64,000 nucleotides of DNA from Nitrospirota bacterium (GTDB taxonomy: Bacteria > Nitrospirota > Thermodesulfovibrionia > Thermodesulfovibrionales > SM23-35): positions 107,315-171,314 of the forward strand of contig JACUUX010000001.1 in NCBI GenBank assembly GCA_014859105.1. The letters run 5' to 3'. This document shows positions 35,966 through 45,949 of this stretch, one piece after another; within the stretch, counting starts at the first letter, position 1, and every line of letters starts with the position of its first letter. Under the pieces are notes generated by a model, which had not been told where the DNA came from, searched no databases, and saw only the letters and a program-made list of their open reading frames with translations. The translations under genes and the position numbers were made by a program.

Positions 35966-36634
35966 TTAATACTGATACAGTATTGACAGCTTTGCCCTTT
36001 CGGATGGATTTACGTCCCTCTGTGCGTCAATTTCTATTGTATAGAGATACGGCCGATGCACTACAGTCACCTCGCCCGACCCGGAGACAACAACTCCTTT
36101 ACCCAGCAAACCTTCATCTCCACCGGAATTGCCTTCTACGGTGTCAACTATTTTGGAAAATACTCTATAAGTTGGACTTGCTCCTATATCAAAAAACATG
36201 TCATGAGAATCAGGGCCTGTAGTCATTAAATTATCACATCCAACTCCCCAGTCAATAGTAGATCTAAGTAATTTGTCATTGATACACGCCTGGCTAATAG
36301 CAATATTAAAGGTATTGAGAAAGCTGAATTCATTTTCGATCTGAGTGGGATCATCCATTCTTGCTGCGATAACTTGATAGATAATATCTGCACCACCTTT
36401 ACCGGCTTCAAGGGATGTTGCATATCTTTTCTGGAGACCTGAAATCTGAGTCCCGGACGTAATCATGTATATCAATCCTGCCATGATTGCAAGTGCAATA
36501 AACGAAAGCACGAGGACCATCGCAAGAGCAATACCTTTTTCGTTAATCCCCCATCGTCCTCTTAGCAAGGTGAGGCGAAAGGGGAGTAATGTTTCCTTTG
36601 CTCCCACTTCTTTACTCTTTGCTCTTTGCTTCAT
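35966..36634 (-). CDS. PilX-like minor pilin assembly protein (copy 2)
   Basis: KGIALAMVLVLSFIALAIMAGLIYMITSGTQISGLQKRYATSLEAGKGGADIIYQV. Confidence 0.8.
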   Translation of the reverse strand: MKQRAKSKEVGAKETLLPFRLTLLRGRWGINEKGIALAMVLVLSFIALAIMAGLIYMITSGTQISGLQKRYATSLEAGKGGADIIYQVIAARMDDPTQIENEFSFLNTFNIAISQACINDKLLRSTIDWGVGCDNLMTTGPDSHDMFFDIGASPTYRVFSKIVDTVEGNSGGDEGLLGKGVVVSGSGEVTVVHRPYLYTIEIDAQRDVNPSERAKLSILYQY

Positions 36635-36638
36635 CTGA

Positions 36639-37823
36639 TCACCTCAGATTATTTGGTTTTACGACTAATGTATATAGTTTCCATCTGTAATATTTATACT
36701 CAGGATCCCCGATCTCAGTTTTAAGGTTTACAAAATCAATAGTTCTTGAATTAGGGCCTAAACTCTCTGTAGCAGATAAATATTCCTTCGAACCACCTAA
36801 TGAAAAATCATAATTAATATCCTTTTGCCCTTCCTGAGCTACTATATATACTCTGACTTCTCTTACCTGCTCCCTTATCTGTTGAGCTGTAAAATCGAAG
36901 ATACTATCTGAAGGCGGCCAATCAATGTTACCGTCTCCATCTGTGTCAAGCCAGAAGGTTACCTGAATATCAGCAACACAGTCGAGAAGGGGAAGTTCAT
37001 CAAGCCCGCCATCATCATGTCTCACCGTAGCTTTGTAAAGTATGCCGGTATTGGGAGCGCATCCCTGCGGCATGGCATCAGGAATCCTGATATAATAATC
37101 TGCCCTGTTGAATGGCATCCTCAACGACGGAACATCGGACCCTGCAACACCATAAACTAGGTGGGTCTCGGCTACACCTGTCGGTGGCCAGGGCGATGAT
37201 ATAATGTTATTATAACTTGTTGAAAAAGATTCTCCGCTGACAACCATCGCCCTTTGATTTCCTGCTCCCCCGGTCTGGAGGACTATTACATTGTCATTAG
37301 GGTTTAGATTTTCGGTTCCGGGTGTCCATTGTCTCGGGTTATATTCATCAGAGAATGACGGGTTGGCCTTCAGCGGGGTCCATTTTTTAGATGTAGAGTC
37401 CCTTGAAACATTAATCGCCTTGATGGCAAGTACATCTGACCCGTACAGCGAAGATCCGTTTCCGCTCCGTATCCCCGCCGGAGGATTAGAGGCTCCGGCG
37501 GAATCGGCGTCTCTGGCCGGGTTATCGGGGGGGCCGTCGTTAAAGTCACTGTCCGCCCATGAAGTTTCAGATATGTTAGCAGCTTCCTGATAGGAAGCTC
37601 CATTCAAGTTCCACGGCAAACCATATCCTGCATGCTCAATGTCCTGCCTCAAAATTTCAAGGCCAACTATACCTTCGATGTTAGTTTCTGCTATCCTGCT
37701 CTGCTGTTTAAACTGTGTTAAAAGCCCTGTAAAGACACCGGAGGCAGCAGCTATGATAAGAACAAAGACTACCATTGTTATCATGAGTTCTACTAAAGTA
37801 AATCCTGCTTCTCGTTTAATCAT
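36639..37823 (-). CDS. PilW-like minor pilin (copy 2)
   Basis: MIKREAGFTLVELMITMVVFVLIIAAASGVFTGLLTQFKQQSRIAETNIEGIVGLEILRQDIEHAGYGLPW. Confidence 0.88.
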   Translation of the reverse strand: MIKREAGFTLVELMITMVVFVLIIAAASGVFTGLLTQFKQQSRIAETNIEGIVGLEILRQDIEHAGYGLPWNLNGASYQEAANISETSWADSDFNDGPPDNPARDADSAGASNPPAGIRSGNGSSLYGSDVLAIKAINVSRDSTSKKWTPLKANPSFSDEYNPRQWTPGTENLNPNDNVIVLQTGGAGNQRAMVVSGESFSTSYNNIISSPWPPTGVAETHLVYGVAGSDVPSLRMPFNRADYYIRIPDAMPQGCAPNTGILYKATVRHDDGGLDELPLLDCVADIQVTFWLDTDGDGNIDWPPSDSIFDFTAQQIREQVREVRVYIVAQEGQKDINYDFSLGGSKEYLSATESLGPNSRTIDFVNLKTEIGDPEYKYYRWKLYTLVVKPNNLR

Positions 37824-38236
37824 TGTCTCCTCAATATAGTATTAATTGCATGTGTATAGGGATTGCCACTAGCAACTGTATTCTCTTTCCATTCCCATGT
37901 AACAGTTATATCGATTTGCTTGTTGTCAGTATTTAGGTCTGTAATCGTTCTGGTTACTGTATATGGAAAATTTTGTATGTTTCTTAGATCTCTAAAAACT
38001 TGTTCTGAATTAATACCTTCCGTTAAACTGTCAAAGTCTCTGTTCCTCGTTTCGCTCATCTTCATCTCGGCTGTGCGTACAGCCTCATCCCTCAGAATAT
38101 TTATCATATTGGAATCTATGCCTACCAGGGCAGTCTGCATGAGGGCAAGAAAAACAATAAGCGCTATTACGAGAGCAACCATTACTTCGACAAGAGTAAG
38201 CCCTTTTTTATTTAACAATGCAATTCTCTTCATCAC
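37820..38236 (-). CDS. PilV-like minor pilin (copy 2)
   Basis: MMKRIALLNKKGLTLVEVMVALVIALIVFLALMQTALVGIDSNMINILRDEAV. Confidence 0.88.
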   Translation of the reverse strand: MMKRIALLNKKGLTLVEVMVALVIALIVFLALMQTALVGIDSNMINILRDEAVRTAEMKMSETRNRDFDSLTEGINSEQVFRDLRNIQNFPYTVTRTITDLNTDNKQIDITVTWEWKENTVASGNPYTHAINTILRRQ

Positions 38237-38810
38237 ACGCTCCCCCGTCCGGAATTTTAGCTGCTAATGTGCCTAAATTTATTCTCGTCGCCGATACGAT
38301 AATACAGTCGTAATCTGTATCAGGGTTGCTGTTACAGCAAAGCGTTTTTGTACCATCGAGATCGGAGAGCCCTGCTTTCGTAAAATTTATCTGGGGATCT
38401 CCCAAATCACTCCAGCTAAGAGCATAATCAGGATTAAGGTCCCTCTGGAGTATCAACGTATCTAAAGCTGATTCAAAATTCTCATTTCCATCGGGTGCTG
38501 GATTTGTGTCCTCATAGATTATATATTGTGTATTTGCAAGAGTAACAAAGTGCATCCGGTTTCGCTGCATCGCTCTTGCTTTTGAATTCATCAGGTCAAT
38601 ATACATTTCTTTGATCTGGCTTTCCACCCTGTACTTCCTTATCCAGTCTCTGAACTCAAACCCAAGTGCGACAACAAGAATGCCGATTATGGAAATAACA
38701 ACTATTAGTTCTACTAGAGTTATGCCAGATGATCCACGAAGCAGGATATATGATTCATGATGCATAATTGTCGTTTTTTTATCCTGTATCCTGTATCCTG
38801 TATCCTGCAT
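38208..38810 (-). CDS. GspH/FimT pseudopilin (copy 2); N-terminal extension is repeat-derived
   Basis: GITLVELIVVISIIGILVVALGFEFRDWIRKYRVESQIKEMYIDLMNSKARAMQRN. Confidence 0.85.
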   Translation of the reverse strand: MQDTGYRIQDKKTTIMHHESYILLRGSSGITLVELIVVISIIGILVVALGFEFRDWIRKYRVESQIKEMYIDLMNSKARAMQRNRMHFVTLANTQYIIYEDTNPAPDGNENFESALDTLILQRDLNPDYALSWSDLGDPQINFTKAGLSDLDGTKTLCCNSNPDTDYDCIIVSATRINLGTLAAKIPDGGACDEENCIVK

Positions 38811-38814
38811 CCTG

Positions 38815-41800
38815 CTACCTTTCCCTCATATGAATTACTCTTTTCACAGGCGGAGGTGTTGACAGGAGAGATAATCCTTGCGCAGTGGGAGGAACACCTT
38901 CAAGTGCCGAGGTTTTTCTTCCACCTGCTTGTGTAAATGCGCTTGAAAGATCTACTTGTTCAATACTTCCTGTTGAGACCTGGAGTAAAGCAATACCCTT
39001 TAATAATGCGCCGGGGGGTCCTCCTGTCGTATATCTGACCGCCCATATAAAGCTTTTTCCGCCGATACCGCACACATCATTATAGGGCTTGTATGTCGTA
39101 AAAAATACGAGGCCCGTTGTAGCTGCCAACGGATCTGTAATAACCCTTTCGGCACGATAGGCTTTTGTTGAGGATTTGGTGCAGGTGCCATCAGCATTTA
39201 CCTCGTCGCAATAAGTATAATTATCCGTAGCGTCAAGATTAATAAACCACCCTTTGAAACTTGATGAATTTGCATCATTTTCTGAAGGAATATTGCTTAC
39301 TGATGTAACATCGGTTAGACCGGTAGTGCCACTTGCTGTGCTCTGACATTCACCTGCCTGATCAGGATCTATAATATTTGTTCCGGTAAAACACGGCTCT
39401 TTTATGCCGAAAAGTCCTCTCTGTCCGTCGGGGTCATCAGTTACAGATCCTATCTCATAGAAGTACCTTCCGGTGCCAAAGTACAGCCATAATATATGTC
39501 TTTTATTGCTCTGGAGTTTAGCGACTGCTGATGTAACCGGTCCGGTATTGTCCCTTAAAACCCTCCAGACCCAGTTTGAAGTATTATCGTTTTCTTTTGT
39601 AAATATCCTGCCGATACCCCCTTCTGTCCATGAAATGTTTGAACCCGACCCTGTTCTTTTGACATAACCGACGTAAATAGCATCATCTTGGTAATCTAAG
39701 TCACTGTCTGTCGTTACATTTAACATCGACCCTGCAAAGGCATACTGAATTCCTGTATCTATTGTCCTTAAAAGAGCGCCGGTCTTCAGATCAAGCACAA
39801 AGAACCTGAGATTCTGGTCAGAGCGGCCCAGAAACTGTTGGTGGGTGGTGTTTATAGGGCCCGTAGGGCCAGAACCGAAGACTACAAACCACTTGCCATT
39901 TTTTGTTTTATCCTGCCCAATTCTCACAATCGCAGGGCCCGTCGTGGTAAAGCCGAGTTGTGGATGAGAAAACTCCCAGAGAAGCTGGGGGTTGTTCTGG
40001 TCGGTAATGTCGAGTGCAAAATATGAAGAATACCCTACGCTACTGCCATCCACTTCAGCAGGAGCACAGACACTGTCAGGTGTGGCGGTAGAGCAATTCA
40101 CATTCATTGGCTTGCAGGCTCCGCCGGTTCTCATCCCTCCTATAAGTATTGTCTTCCAGCTCATGACATCTTTGTCGCATTCTGAATAATCACTTGCACA
40201 ACCGCTCGGACTGTTGATGCTGGCATCGAAAATATACGGACTGAGGTCAACGGTATATACATGACAGTATTCGGGGTCCAGCAAATATTTGAGATAAGGC
40301 AGGGAATTCTTTGGAAGGAAGGCCCACATTTCATGCCCGATGGGCATTGACGAACCGCCGAGGTATCCTGCGGGATTCGACAAACATGCCTCATCATGGT
40401 TGCCGAAGGTACAATTTTCCGGTTTGGTCTTAAGCTCCAGTTTTCCAAGTTTGAAGGCATGGAGCATACCGTCATTGCCGCCTGCGAATATCATGCCTCT
40501 TTCCTTATATCCATCAGGTCCGGTAGTCTCAAGGAAAGCCTTATAGGTCAGATCATTGTGGACACTATCATAATTGTTTAATGGTATCCATGAGGTAATT
40601 CGGGGGGTTGAATTGAGAATATCGCCTAATTTCCACACATTTGTTTCAGAAACGAATGTCCCGTATCTTGGCCGGTAATCATCTATACCGTCGCCGTCTC
40701 TGTCTACGCCTTCAATTATAATTACGGGATTCCCGTCTTCATCAAAATCTTTCAGGGTTGTAAGCGCTTCTCCATGTATATAACGGATTATGTCTTCAGC
40801 CTCGATATCATTAGCTGCCTGTAGATATGGTATTAATGTGGTTTTATTTTCTGTCGAAAAACCTCCTGATAAAAAATTACTTCCGTCGATTGTAGTATAA
40901 ATCGTCCTCGGCTGCACTGATATATCTCTGCTCCATAATTCCTTGCCTGCTTTCCAGAGAGTCAATACATTTTCAAAGATAAGATTAGGTTCGATTCTAT
41001 TGTCTGCATCTCCGTCGCCATCGGTATCCGCGAAGCGCCTTGCCATGGTTCTCTGCAAATCCTGATCAAAATAGAGTTGTACAATATGGTCATTTGTTAA
41101 ATTAAGCATTCGGTCGGCAACCGTATCTTCCCTTATACTGCTGCTTGAAAAAAACGGGTCAACATAATACCAGAAATTATGGTTCTCGCCTATCCAGTTT
41201 ACAATATAATTGCCGATGATGCGTCTCGGATAAAACACTGCCTGAACGAGGTTTGCTCCACTTCCCTCACCGGATGCGAGCACTGATGCTGCGGTGCCTG
41301 AAGCCGCGCGCTTGATTATTGTTGAAAATGCCTCTTCGACTGCCCTCTCAATCTCATAGCCGTCAGTGGCCTCAAAATAATTATCGGGTATAATGTTGCC
41401 GTCTTTATCCTTTCTATCATACGCTGCCCATTCTGACTGATCATTAGGGGTATTGCTCTCATCCATGTCTTCGAATCCACCGTTAATGCTTGCATACTTG
41501 AGAAGGGTTGAGCCTTTTCCGAAAGCAAATACAGTAAAAAGGGTCAATTTTTGCTTGTCTTCGATATCAGACCTGAGATCTGTCGTATGCATATATAAAG
41601 CTATATCTTCGATGCCTGCTACATAGCAGCCGCTTACTATTCCACCGCATGAAGCAGACTCACCTCCCCCGGTGCAGGAAGGAAATGTTGATGCAGGGAA
41701 TGGACCTACAGCAGGGCAACCTGTGCCTGAACAGTTATATTCAGATTTCCCTGAAGCATAATCCCTTAAGGTAGCAGGCAGATAGCCATCAGCACAGGGT

Positions 41801-42906
41801 TCCCCGTCAGTTATATATAAAACAAAGCTCTTTGAGCAATATTCCCATCGCGGATTACCGCCGGTTCCGTAATTATAAGGGTCATTATTGTTATTTATCT
41901 GAAAATCACCCGAATTATATCTCGGGCCGGGTCCGCCTTCCATGGTTGCCTGCTGTGCAAAATAACCTGTTACAGTCCACAATGTTTCGGCAAGAGGGGT
42001 ATTTGTTGTTCCCATTAAACTGCTCGGGTCATTATTTATTTGGTTTACCACACTGGACAAACTTCCGCTATCAACGTTTACCTGAACAAAACCGCCTTGC
42101 GGCGTTGGATTATTAGCACGATAAAATGAAAGTCCTAATCTCGCACGGGTGCCAACAACCCGCTGTATAACGCCTTCAACAGGAGGTGGAACTACAGCGA
42201 TTACAGAAAACGTACCACTAACACCTGACACACTGAATGAGGATGTAGCTGAGCCTCCATAACTGAACGTGAATGTTTTATTACCATTATAAGGTGTATA
42301 GGTATTTGCATTTGCTATTTGTTTGTATATACCTCTTCCATCGTAATCGGCGATCTGCCCTAAAAGTCTGGTATTTTCACCTGCACCTGTAGACTTTCCG
42401 CCAGCTAAGACCTTTCTCACAACATCAACTCTCCTCATTGTAAGCCAGTTGAGAAAATTGCCATCCCATTCAGTGGAGAGCTTGACCCGAGAGCCGCTGA
42501 TGCCGCTCCCTATTTTTGGCTCTGTAGGACTGAACCTATTGTTTCCGTAGGTATACCAGTAATCGGGATTGAAATAACCATAATATTTATAGTTGGGATA
42601 AGTACCAGGGTCTTCAAAGCCAGTGCATGGACTAGCAGGATTTGTACATCGGTTGCAGGGACTTGGCACAGTTGCACAATCGTCTCTTGTAAACCCGTCA
42701 AAATAAGCAAAATCAAGCATACTCCCTGAGTTATCCAGTACTATCATGACATTCGGCGGGATGTCCTGTATGACATATGGCGGGATAACGCAGTAATTGC
42801 TCATAGAAGCAGCCTCTAAATTTTTTGAGGGTAAAAATAACAAAGAAACTATAAAAATAAGAAATAATACTCTTTTCATAGGAACCTCACTGAACCATTT
42901 CCTCAT
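38815..42906 (-). CDS. pilY1: PilY1-type pilus tip protein with VWA domain (copy 2)
   Basis: NVMIVLDNSGSMLDFAY...; paralogue of 28147-32076. Confidence 0.9.
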   Translation of the reverse strand: MRKWFSEVPMKRVLFLIFIVSLLFLPSKNLEAASMSNYCVIPPYVIQDIPPNVMIVLDNSGSMLDFAYFDGFTRDDCATVPSPCNRCTNPASPCTGFEDPGTYPNYKYYGYFNPDYWYTYGNNRFSPTEPKIGSGISGSRVKLSTEWDGNFLNWLTMRRVDVVRKVLAGGKSTGAGENTRLLGQIADYDGRGIYKQIANANTYTPYNGNKTFTFSYGGSATSSFSVSGVSGTFSVIAVVPPPVEGVIQRVVGTRARLGLSFYRANNPTPQGGFVQVNVDSGSLSSVVNQINNDPSSLMGTTNTPLAETLWTVTGYFAQQATMEGGPGPRYNSGDFQINNNNDPYNYGTGGNPRWEYCSKSFVLYITDGEPCADGYLPATLRDYASGKSEYNCSGTGCPAVGPFPASTFPSCTGGGESASCGGIVSGCYVAGIEDIALYMHTTDLRSDIEDKQKLTLFTVFAFGKGSTLLKYASINGGFEDMDESNTPNDQSEWAAYDRKDKDGNIIPDNYFEATDGYEIERAVEEAFSTIIKRAASGTAASVLASGEGSGANLVQAVFYPRRIIGNYIVNWIGENHNFWYYVDPFFSSSSIREDTVADRMLNLTNDHIVQLYFDQDLQRTMARRFADTDGDGDADNRIEPNLIFENVLTLWKAGKELWSRDISVQPRTIYTTIDGSNFLSGGFSTENKTTLIPYLQAANDIEAEDIIRYIHGEALTTLKDFDEDGNPVIIIEGVDRDGDGIDDYRPRYGTFVSETNVWKLGDILNSTPRITSWIPLNNYDSVHNDLTYKAFLETTGPDGYKERGMIFAGGNDGMLHAFKLGKLELKTKPENCTFGNHDEACLSNPAGYLGGSSMPIGHEMWAFLPKNSLPYLKYLLDPEYCHVYTVDLSPYIFDASINSPSGCASDYSECDKDVMSWKTILIGGMRTGGACKPMNVNCSTATPDSVCAPAEVDGSSVGYSSYFALDITDQNNPQLLWEFSHPQLGFTTTGPAIVRIGQDKTKNGKWFVVFGSGPTGPINTTHQQFLGRSDQNLRFFVLDLKTGALLRTIDTGIQYAFAGSMLNVTTDSDLDYQDDAIYVGYVKRTGSGSNISWTEGGIGRIFTKENDNTSNWVWRVLRDNTGPVTSAVAKLQSNKRHILWLYFGTGRYFYEIGSVTDDPDGQRGLFGIKEPCFTGTNIIDPDQAGECQSTASGTTGLTDVTSVSNIPSENDANSSSFKGWFINLDATDNYTYCDEVNADGTCTKSSTKAYRAERVITDPLAATTGLVFFTTYKPYNDVCGIGGKSFIWAVRYTTGGPPGALLKGIALLQVSTGSIEQVDLSSAFTQAGGRKTSALEGVPPTAQGLSLLSTPPPVKRVIHMRER

Positions 42907-43180
42907 ACACTAAGATGGTCGTTAATTTATTGTTTCTAAGAAATAATTCAACACGTTTACCTGTTTTTAACCACGCTTTTGTCAGGGTCGCATCCGAGGC
43001 ATTTTTTATTGAAACTCCGGCAATGCTGTAATCCCTGCCTCTTACCCTGACAGAGTCGTCTGTTACATTTTCTATCAGTCCCTCGACAATTCTGAGCTTC
43101 TCCGCATAAGAGTGAGATACAAACATTCCAGTAAAAACAAAGATTGACAGAAACATCACTATAAGAACTTTACTTCTCAT
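42887..43180 (-). CDS. small exported protein upstream of pilY1 (copy 2)
   Basis: KLRIVEGLIENVTDDSVRVRGRDYSIAGVSIKNASDATLTKAWLKTGKRVELFL. Confidence 0.75.
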   Translation of the reverse strand: MRSKVLIVMFLSIFVFTGMFVSHSYAEKLRIVEGLIENVTDDSVRVRGRDYSIAGVSIKNASDATLTKAWLKTGKRVELFLRNNKLTTILVYEEMVQ

Positions 43181-43576
43181 TTAAACACCTCTCTTTATTG
43201 ACTTGACGAGACATTTTTATAGTTAATCAGTATTAGTGTATCTCAAAATAAAGCAAACACTATGCCATTTTTATAACTATTTGATATTATTGAATTTTTA
43301 AAAACAGGTGGGTAATGCTGGTAAAGGAATTATGTAATGGATTACATAATGAGCCGGTCAATAGTCATTGGCCATTGGTCAACGGCTATTGTTTATTCAC
43401 CGAGGAAATTATATAGCTTCAGTAGTGTCAAAATAAGAGATGTTTCGCTTCGCTCAACATGACATGCTGGGCGCTTGTCATCTCTGAGCCCTTCGCTATC
43501 TGTCACCCTGAGCTAAGCGAAGGATATCGGTTTATGGCTCAGGATGAACTCCGCGAAGAATTAAGAAACAGGGGCA

Positions 43577-44218
43577 TTAACAGACCCTACTGAAGGCAAT
43601 CTCAAAATCTTTAATCCTGCTTAGAAAGAATTCTCTTACCTTGTTCCATGGAATATTTTCCCCTATCAAAACAGGCTCAGGGCTTCTGTCAGCATCCTCA
43701 AAATATGTAAGTCCTTTAAGTAGGTGAAAGTAATTAACCCTTTTACCAAACTTTTTAAAGGCAAGCTCTGCAGCCTTACCTATCCCCATTTGCTGAACCC
43801 CGAAATAAAAATCATAAAAGTCCTTTTTCTGTCCCCTGTCCGCAATTGTCCTAAGTTTTTCTATAACTATGTCCCTCCAGTCAGCAACGTCTATTGTGTT
43901 GAAAGCCTTGAGGGAAAACAATAAAGGTTGCGGATAAAAGATGAAAGATGTTTTCACCCCTTCAAGAATGCAATAAAGAGTCCTATATCTTATCACTCTG
44001 CTTTCTATGGAAAGGTGATGGGTTGTAAGTAAAGCAGCCACATCATCAGGCATAAACTCATTCGGGGTGAAAAAGTCCATATCAAAAGATTTTCTATGCC
44101 CTATCTGCAGTGCAAGACCAGTCCCACCGGAAAGGTAGAAAGAAAACTCCTTGATGAAGGCGAGCTTCTTGCTGAGATCGAGCATGCCCTCATCGGTCGC
44201 TTCAAGATGCATATCCAA
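43577..44218 (-). CDS. AbiEii/AbiGii-type nucleotidyltransferase toxin-like
   Basis: FYLSGGTGLALQIGHRKSFDMDFFTPNEF...VADWRDIVIEKLRTIADRGQKKDFYDFYF. Confidence 0.85.
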   Translation of the reverse strand: MDMHLEATDEGMLDLSKKLAFIKEFSFYLSGGTGLALQIGHRKSFDMDFFTPNEFMPDDVAALLTTHHLSIESRVIRYRTLYCILEGVKTSFIFYPQPLLFSLKAFNTIDVADWRDIVIEKLRTIADRGQKKDFYDFYFGVQQMGIGKAAELAFKKFGKRVNYFHLLKGLTYFEDADRSPEPVLIGENIPWNKVREFFLSRIKDFEIAFSRVC

Positions 44219-44483
44219 TAGCCTTGCAGAATGACAGTGTTCTGGGAGAAAGGACTTTGCTATGTTCTATAACGTATCCTATCTGATCCTTAGAAAATGT
44301 TAAAAGTAAACATTCCAGGTCCTGAATGTCTCCGAACTCAAGAACCCTTTCAATAATAAAGAACCAATCCCTCTCAATGGAAAGGGCTTCTACGGCTACA
44401 TCCCAGAAAAGTGACCTCCTTAAAAAGATAAGCCTTTTAAAATCTTTCTCTGACCAGCCAACCCTATCTCCTGCAACAGACAT
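44202..44483 (-). CDS. DUF6922-like/antitoxin-position hypothetical
   Basis: Overlaps AbiEii-like gene; LRRSLFWDVAVEALSIERDWFFIIERVLEFGDIQDLECLL. Confidence 0.55.
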   Translation of the reverse strand: MSVAGDRVGWSEKDFKRLIFLRRSLFWDVAVEALSIERDWFFIIERVLEFGDIQDLECLLLTFSKDQIGYVIEHSKVLSPRTLSFCKAIGYAS

Positions 44484-44529
44484 TTTTTATTATACCATAG
44501 CGGACATGACAGGAAGGATAACCCTGAAT

Positions 44530-45366
44530 TCACCGGCTCCTCCTGAAATACCAGCTTAATACCCTTTCAATATTGGCAATAATACTATCCTTGGCATTTA
44601 CTATAAACATCTTATCCCTTATCTGAAATAGTTCTTTTTCTATTCTTGAAACCCTGGGGGAGTTAGTATATCTTTTACTTAATTCCTCTTCAAACATCGG
44701 GACTATCTTGTCCTTCATCCTTAGCTCTGTATCCATAAAAAAGATACTTATTTCTGGACGCAGGTCAGAAATCCGGTCAAAAAATGCTGAAATCTCATTC
44801 TGATATATCTGCTTTGGAGGCGATGACTTTATTTCCATGTATAGTATTGAGCCGTCAACCTTTGCAATAAGGTCATAATCGCCGCCAACCTTCGGGCGCT
44901 TAAATCTTATGCCCCATATTGCCTCTGCAGTGAACTCGACCTTGAATATTTCAGCTATGAACCATTCAAGTGTTTCACCGAAACTTTTAATGGGTCTGAT
45001 AGAAAGTCTGAAACCATCGGATAATCTTTCAACAAGACCTGTATTAATTATATATTTGAGATAGTCCTCTGTAACTTCTGATGTTGCATAACGTGTAACA
45101 TCTTCCAGCCTGAAAAATTTCTGATGTTTAATAACCTCGCGCAGAAATAAACGAAATGAATATTTTTTCATCATCTCATAATAACTTCTTATGTGTTTTT
45201 CTTCTGGCAGGAGCAAATCTTCTGACGGCTCTTTTTTAAAGATTTTGAAACCCCTTCGCTTCAAAAGCACATCGAGAGTAGGGGTAAGTTCTGAGAGCGA
45301 TTTCCTCAGTCTTTTTATCTCTTCGCGAAGAGATGTGGTTTCATTGGAATGTCTGTCACTGCTCAT
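44530..45366 (-). CDS. putative PD-(D/E)XK-like nuclease
   Basis: GGDYDLIAKVDGSILYMEIKSSPPKQI (D...ExK motif) in a 278-aa protein. Confidence 0.55.
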   Translation of the reverse strand: MSSDRHSNETTSLREEIKRLRKSLSELTPTLDVLLKRRGFKIFKKEPSEDLLLPEEKHIRSYYEMMKKYSFRLFLREVIKHQKFFRLEDVTRYATSEVTEDYLKYIINTGLVERLSDGFRLSIRPIKSFGETLEWFIAEIFKVEFTAEAIWGIRFKRPKVGGDYDLIAKVDGSILYMEIKSSPPKQIYQNEISAFFDRISDLRPEISIFFMDTELRMKDKIVPMFEEELSKRYTNSPRVSRIEKELFQIRDKMFIVNAKDSIIANIERVLSWYFRRSR

Positions 45367-45368
45367 AA

Positions 45369-45764
45369 TTAAGGTATAAATTTAACTGCAATCCTTCTGT
45401 GTCGTGGGCCGTCAAACTCGCAGAAGAAGATTGATTGCCAGGTACCGAGTAATAATTTACTATCATCGACGATGACATTAACAGATGCCCCGACTATTGT
45501 AGATTTTATATGTGCATCAGCATTCCCTTCTCTGTGGGCGTAATTCATGTCATGTGGTATGAGCCTGTTCAGTGCATTCAATATATCACGCTGTACGCTC
45601 GGGTCTGCCCCTTCATTTATAGTTATTCCGGCCGTTGTATGCGGAACATATAAATAACAGACCCCGGTCTTTATACCTGCCTCTTTTATAACATCCTGAA
45701 CCATTTCAGTAATATCAATAAATTCATTCCTCGTTTTACTTCTCACATTGATATACCTGACCAT
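45369..45764 (-). CDS. YjbQ/UPF0047 family protein
   Basis: GVCYLYVPHTTAGITINEGADPSVQRDIL...LLLGTWQSIFFCEFDGPRHRRIAVKF. Confidence 0.95.
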   Translation of the reverse strand: MVRYINVRSKTRNEFIDITEMVQDVIKEAGIKTGVCYLYVPHTTAGITINEGADPSVQRDILNALNRLIPHDMNYAHREGNADAHIKSTIVGASVNVIVDDSKLLLGTWQSIFFCEFDGPRHRRIAVKFIP

Positions 45765-45949
45765 AAGACCTCCATTTTATTCTTTTCCGTCATTCCGACT
45801 TGTTCGGAATCCTTTTTTCGAGCATAACAAAAGAATCTAAGAGGGGATGTGTTTCAGAAAGATTCCCGACAAGCGGGAATGACACTTTGTACAAACTTAA
45901 ACTTTTATAAGCTGTAACCCTTATGTTCATTTGTATTGATTAATCATGG

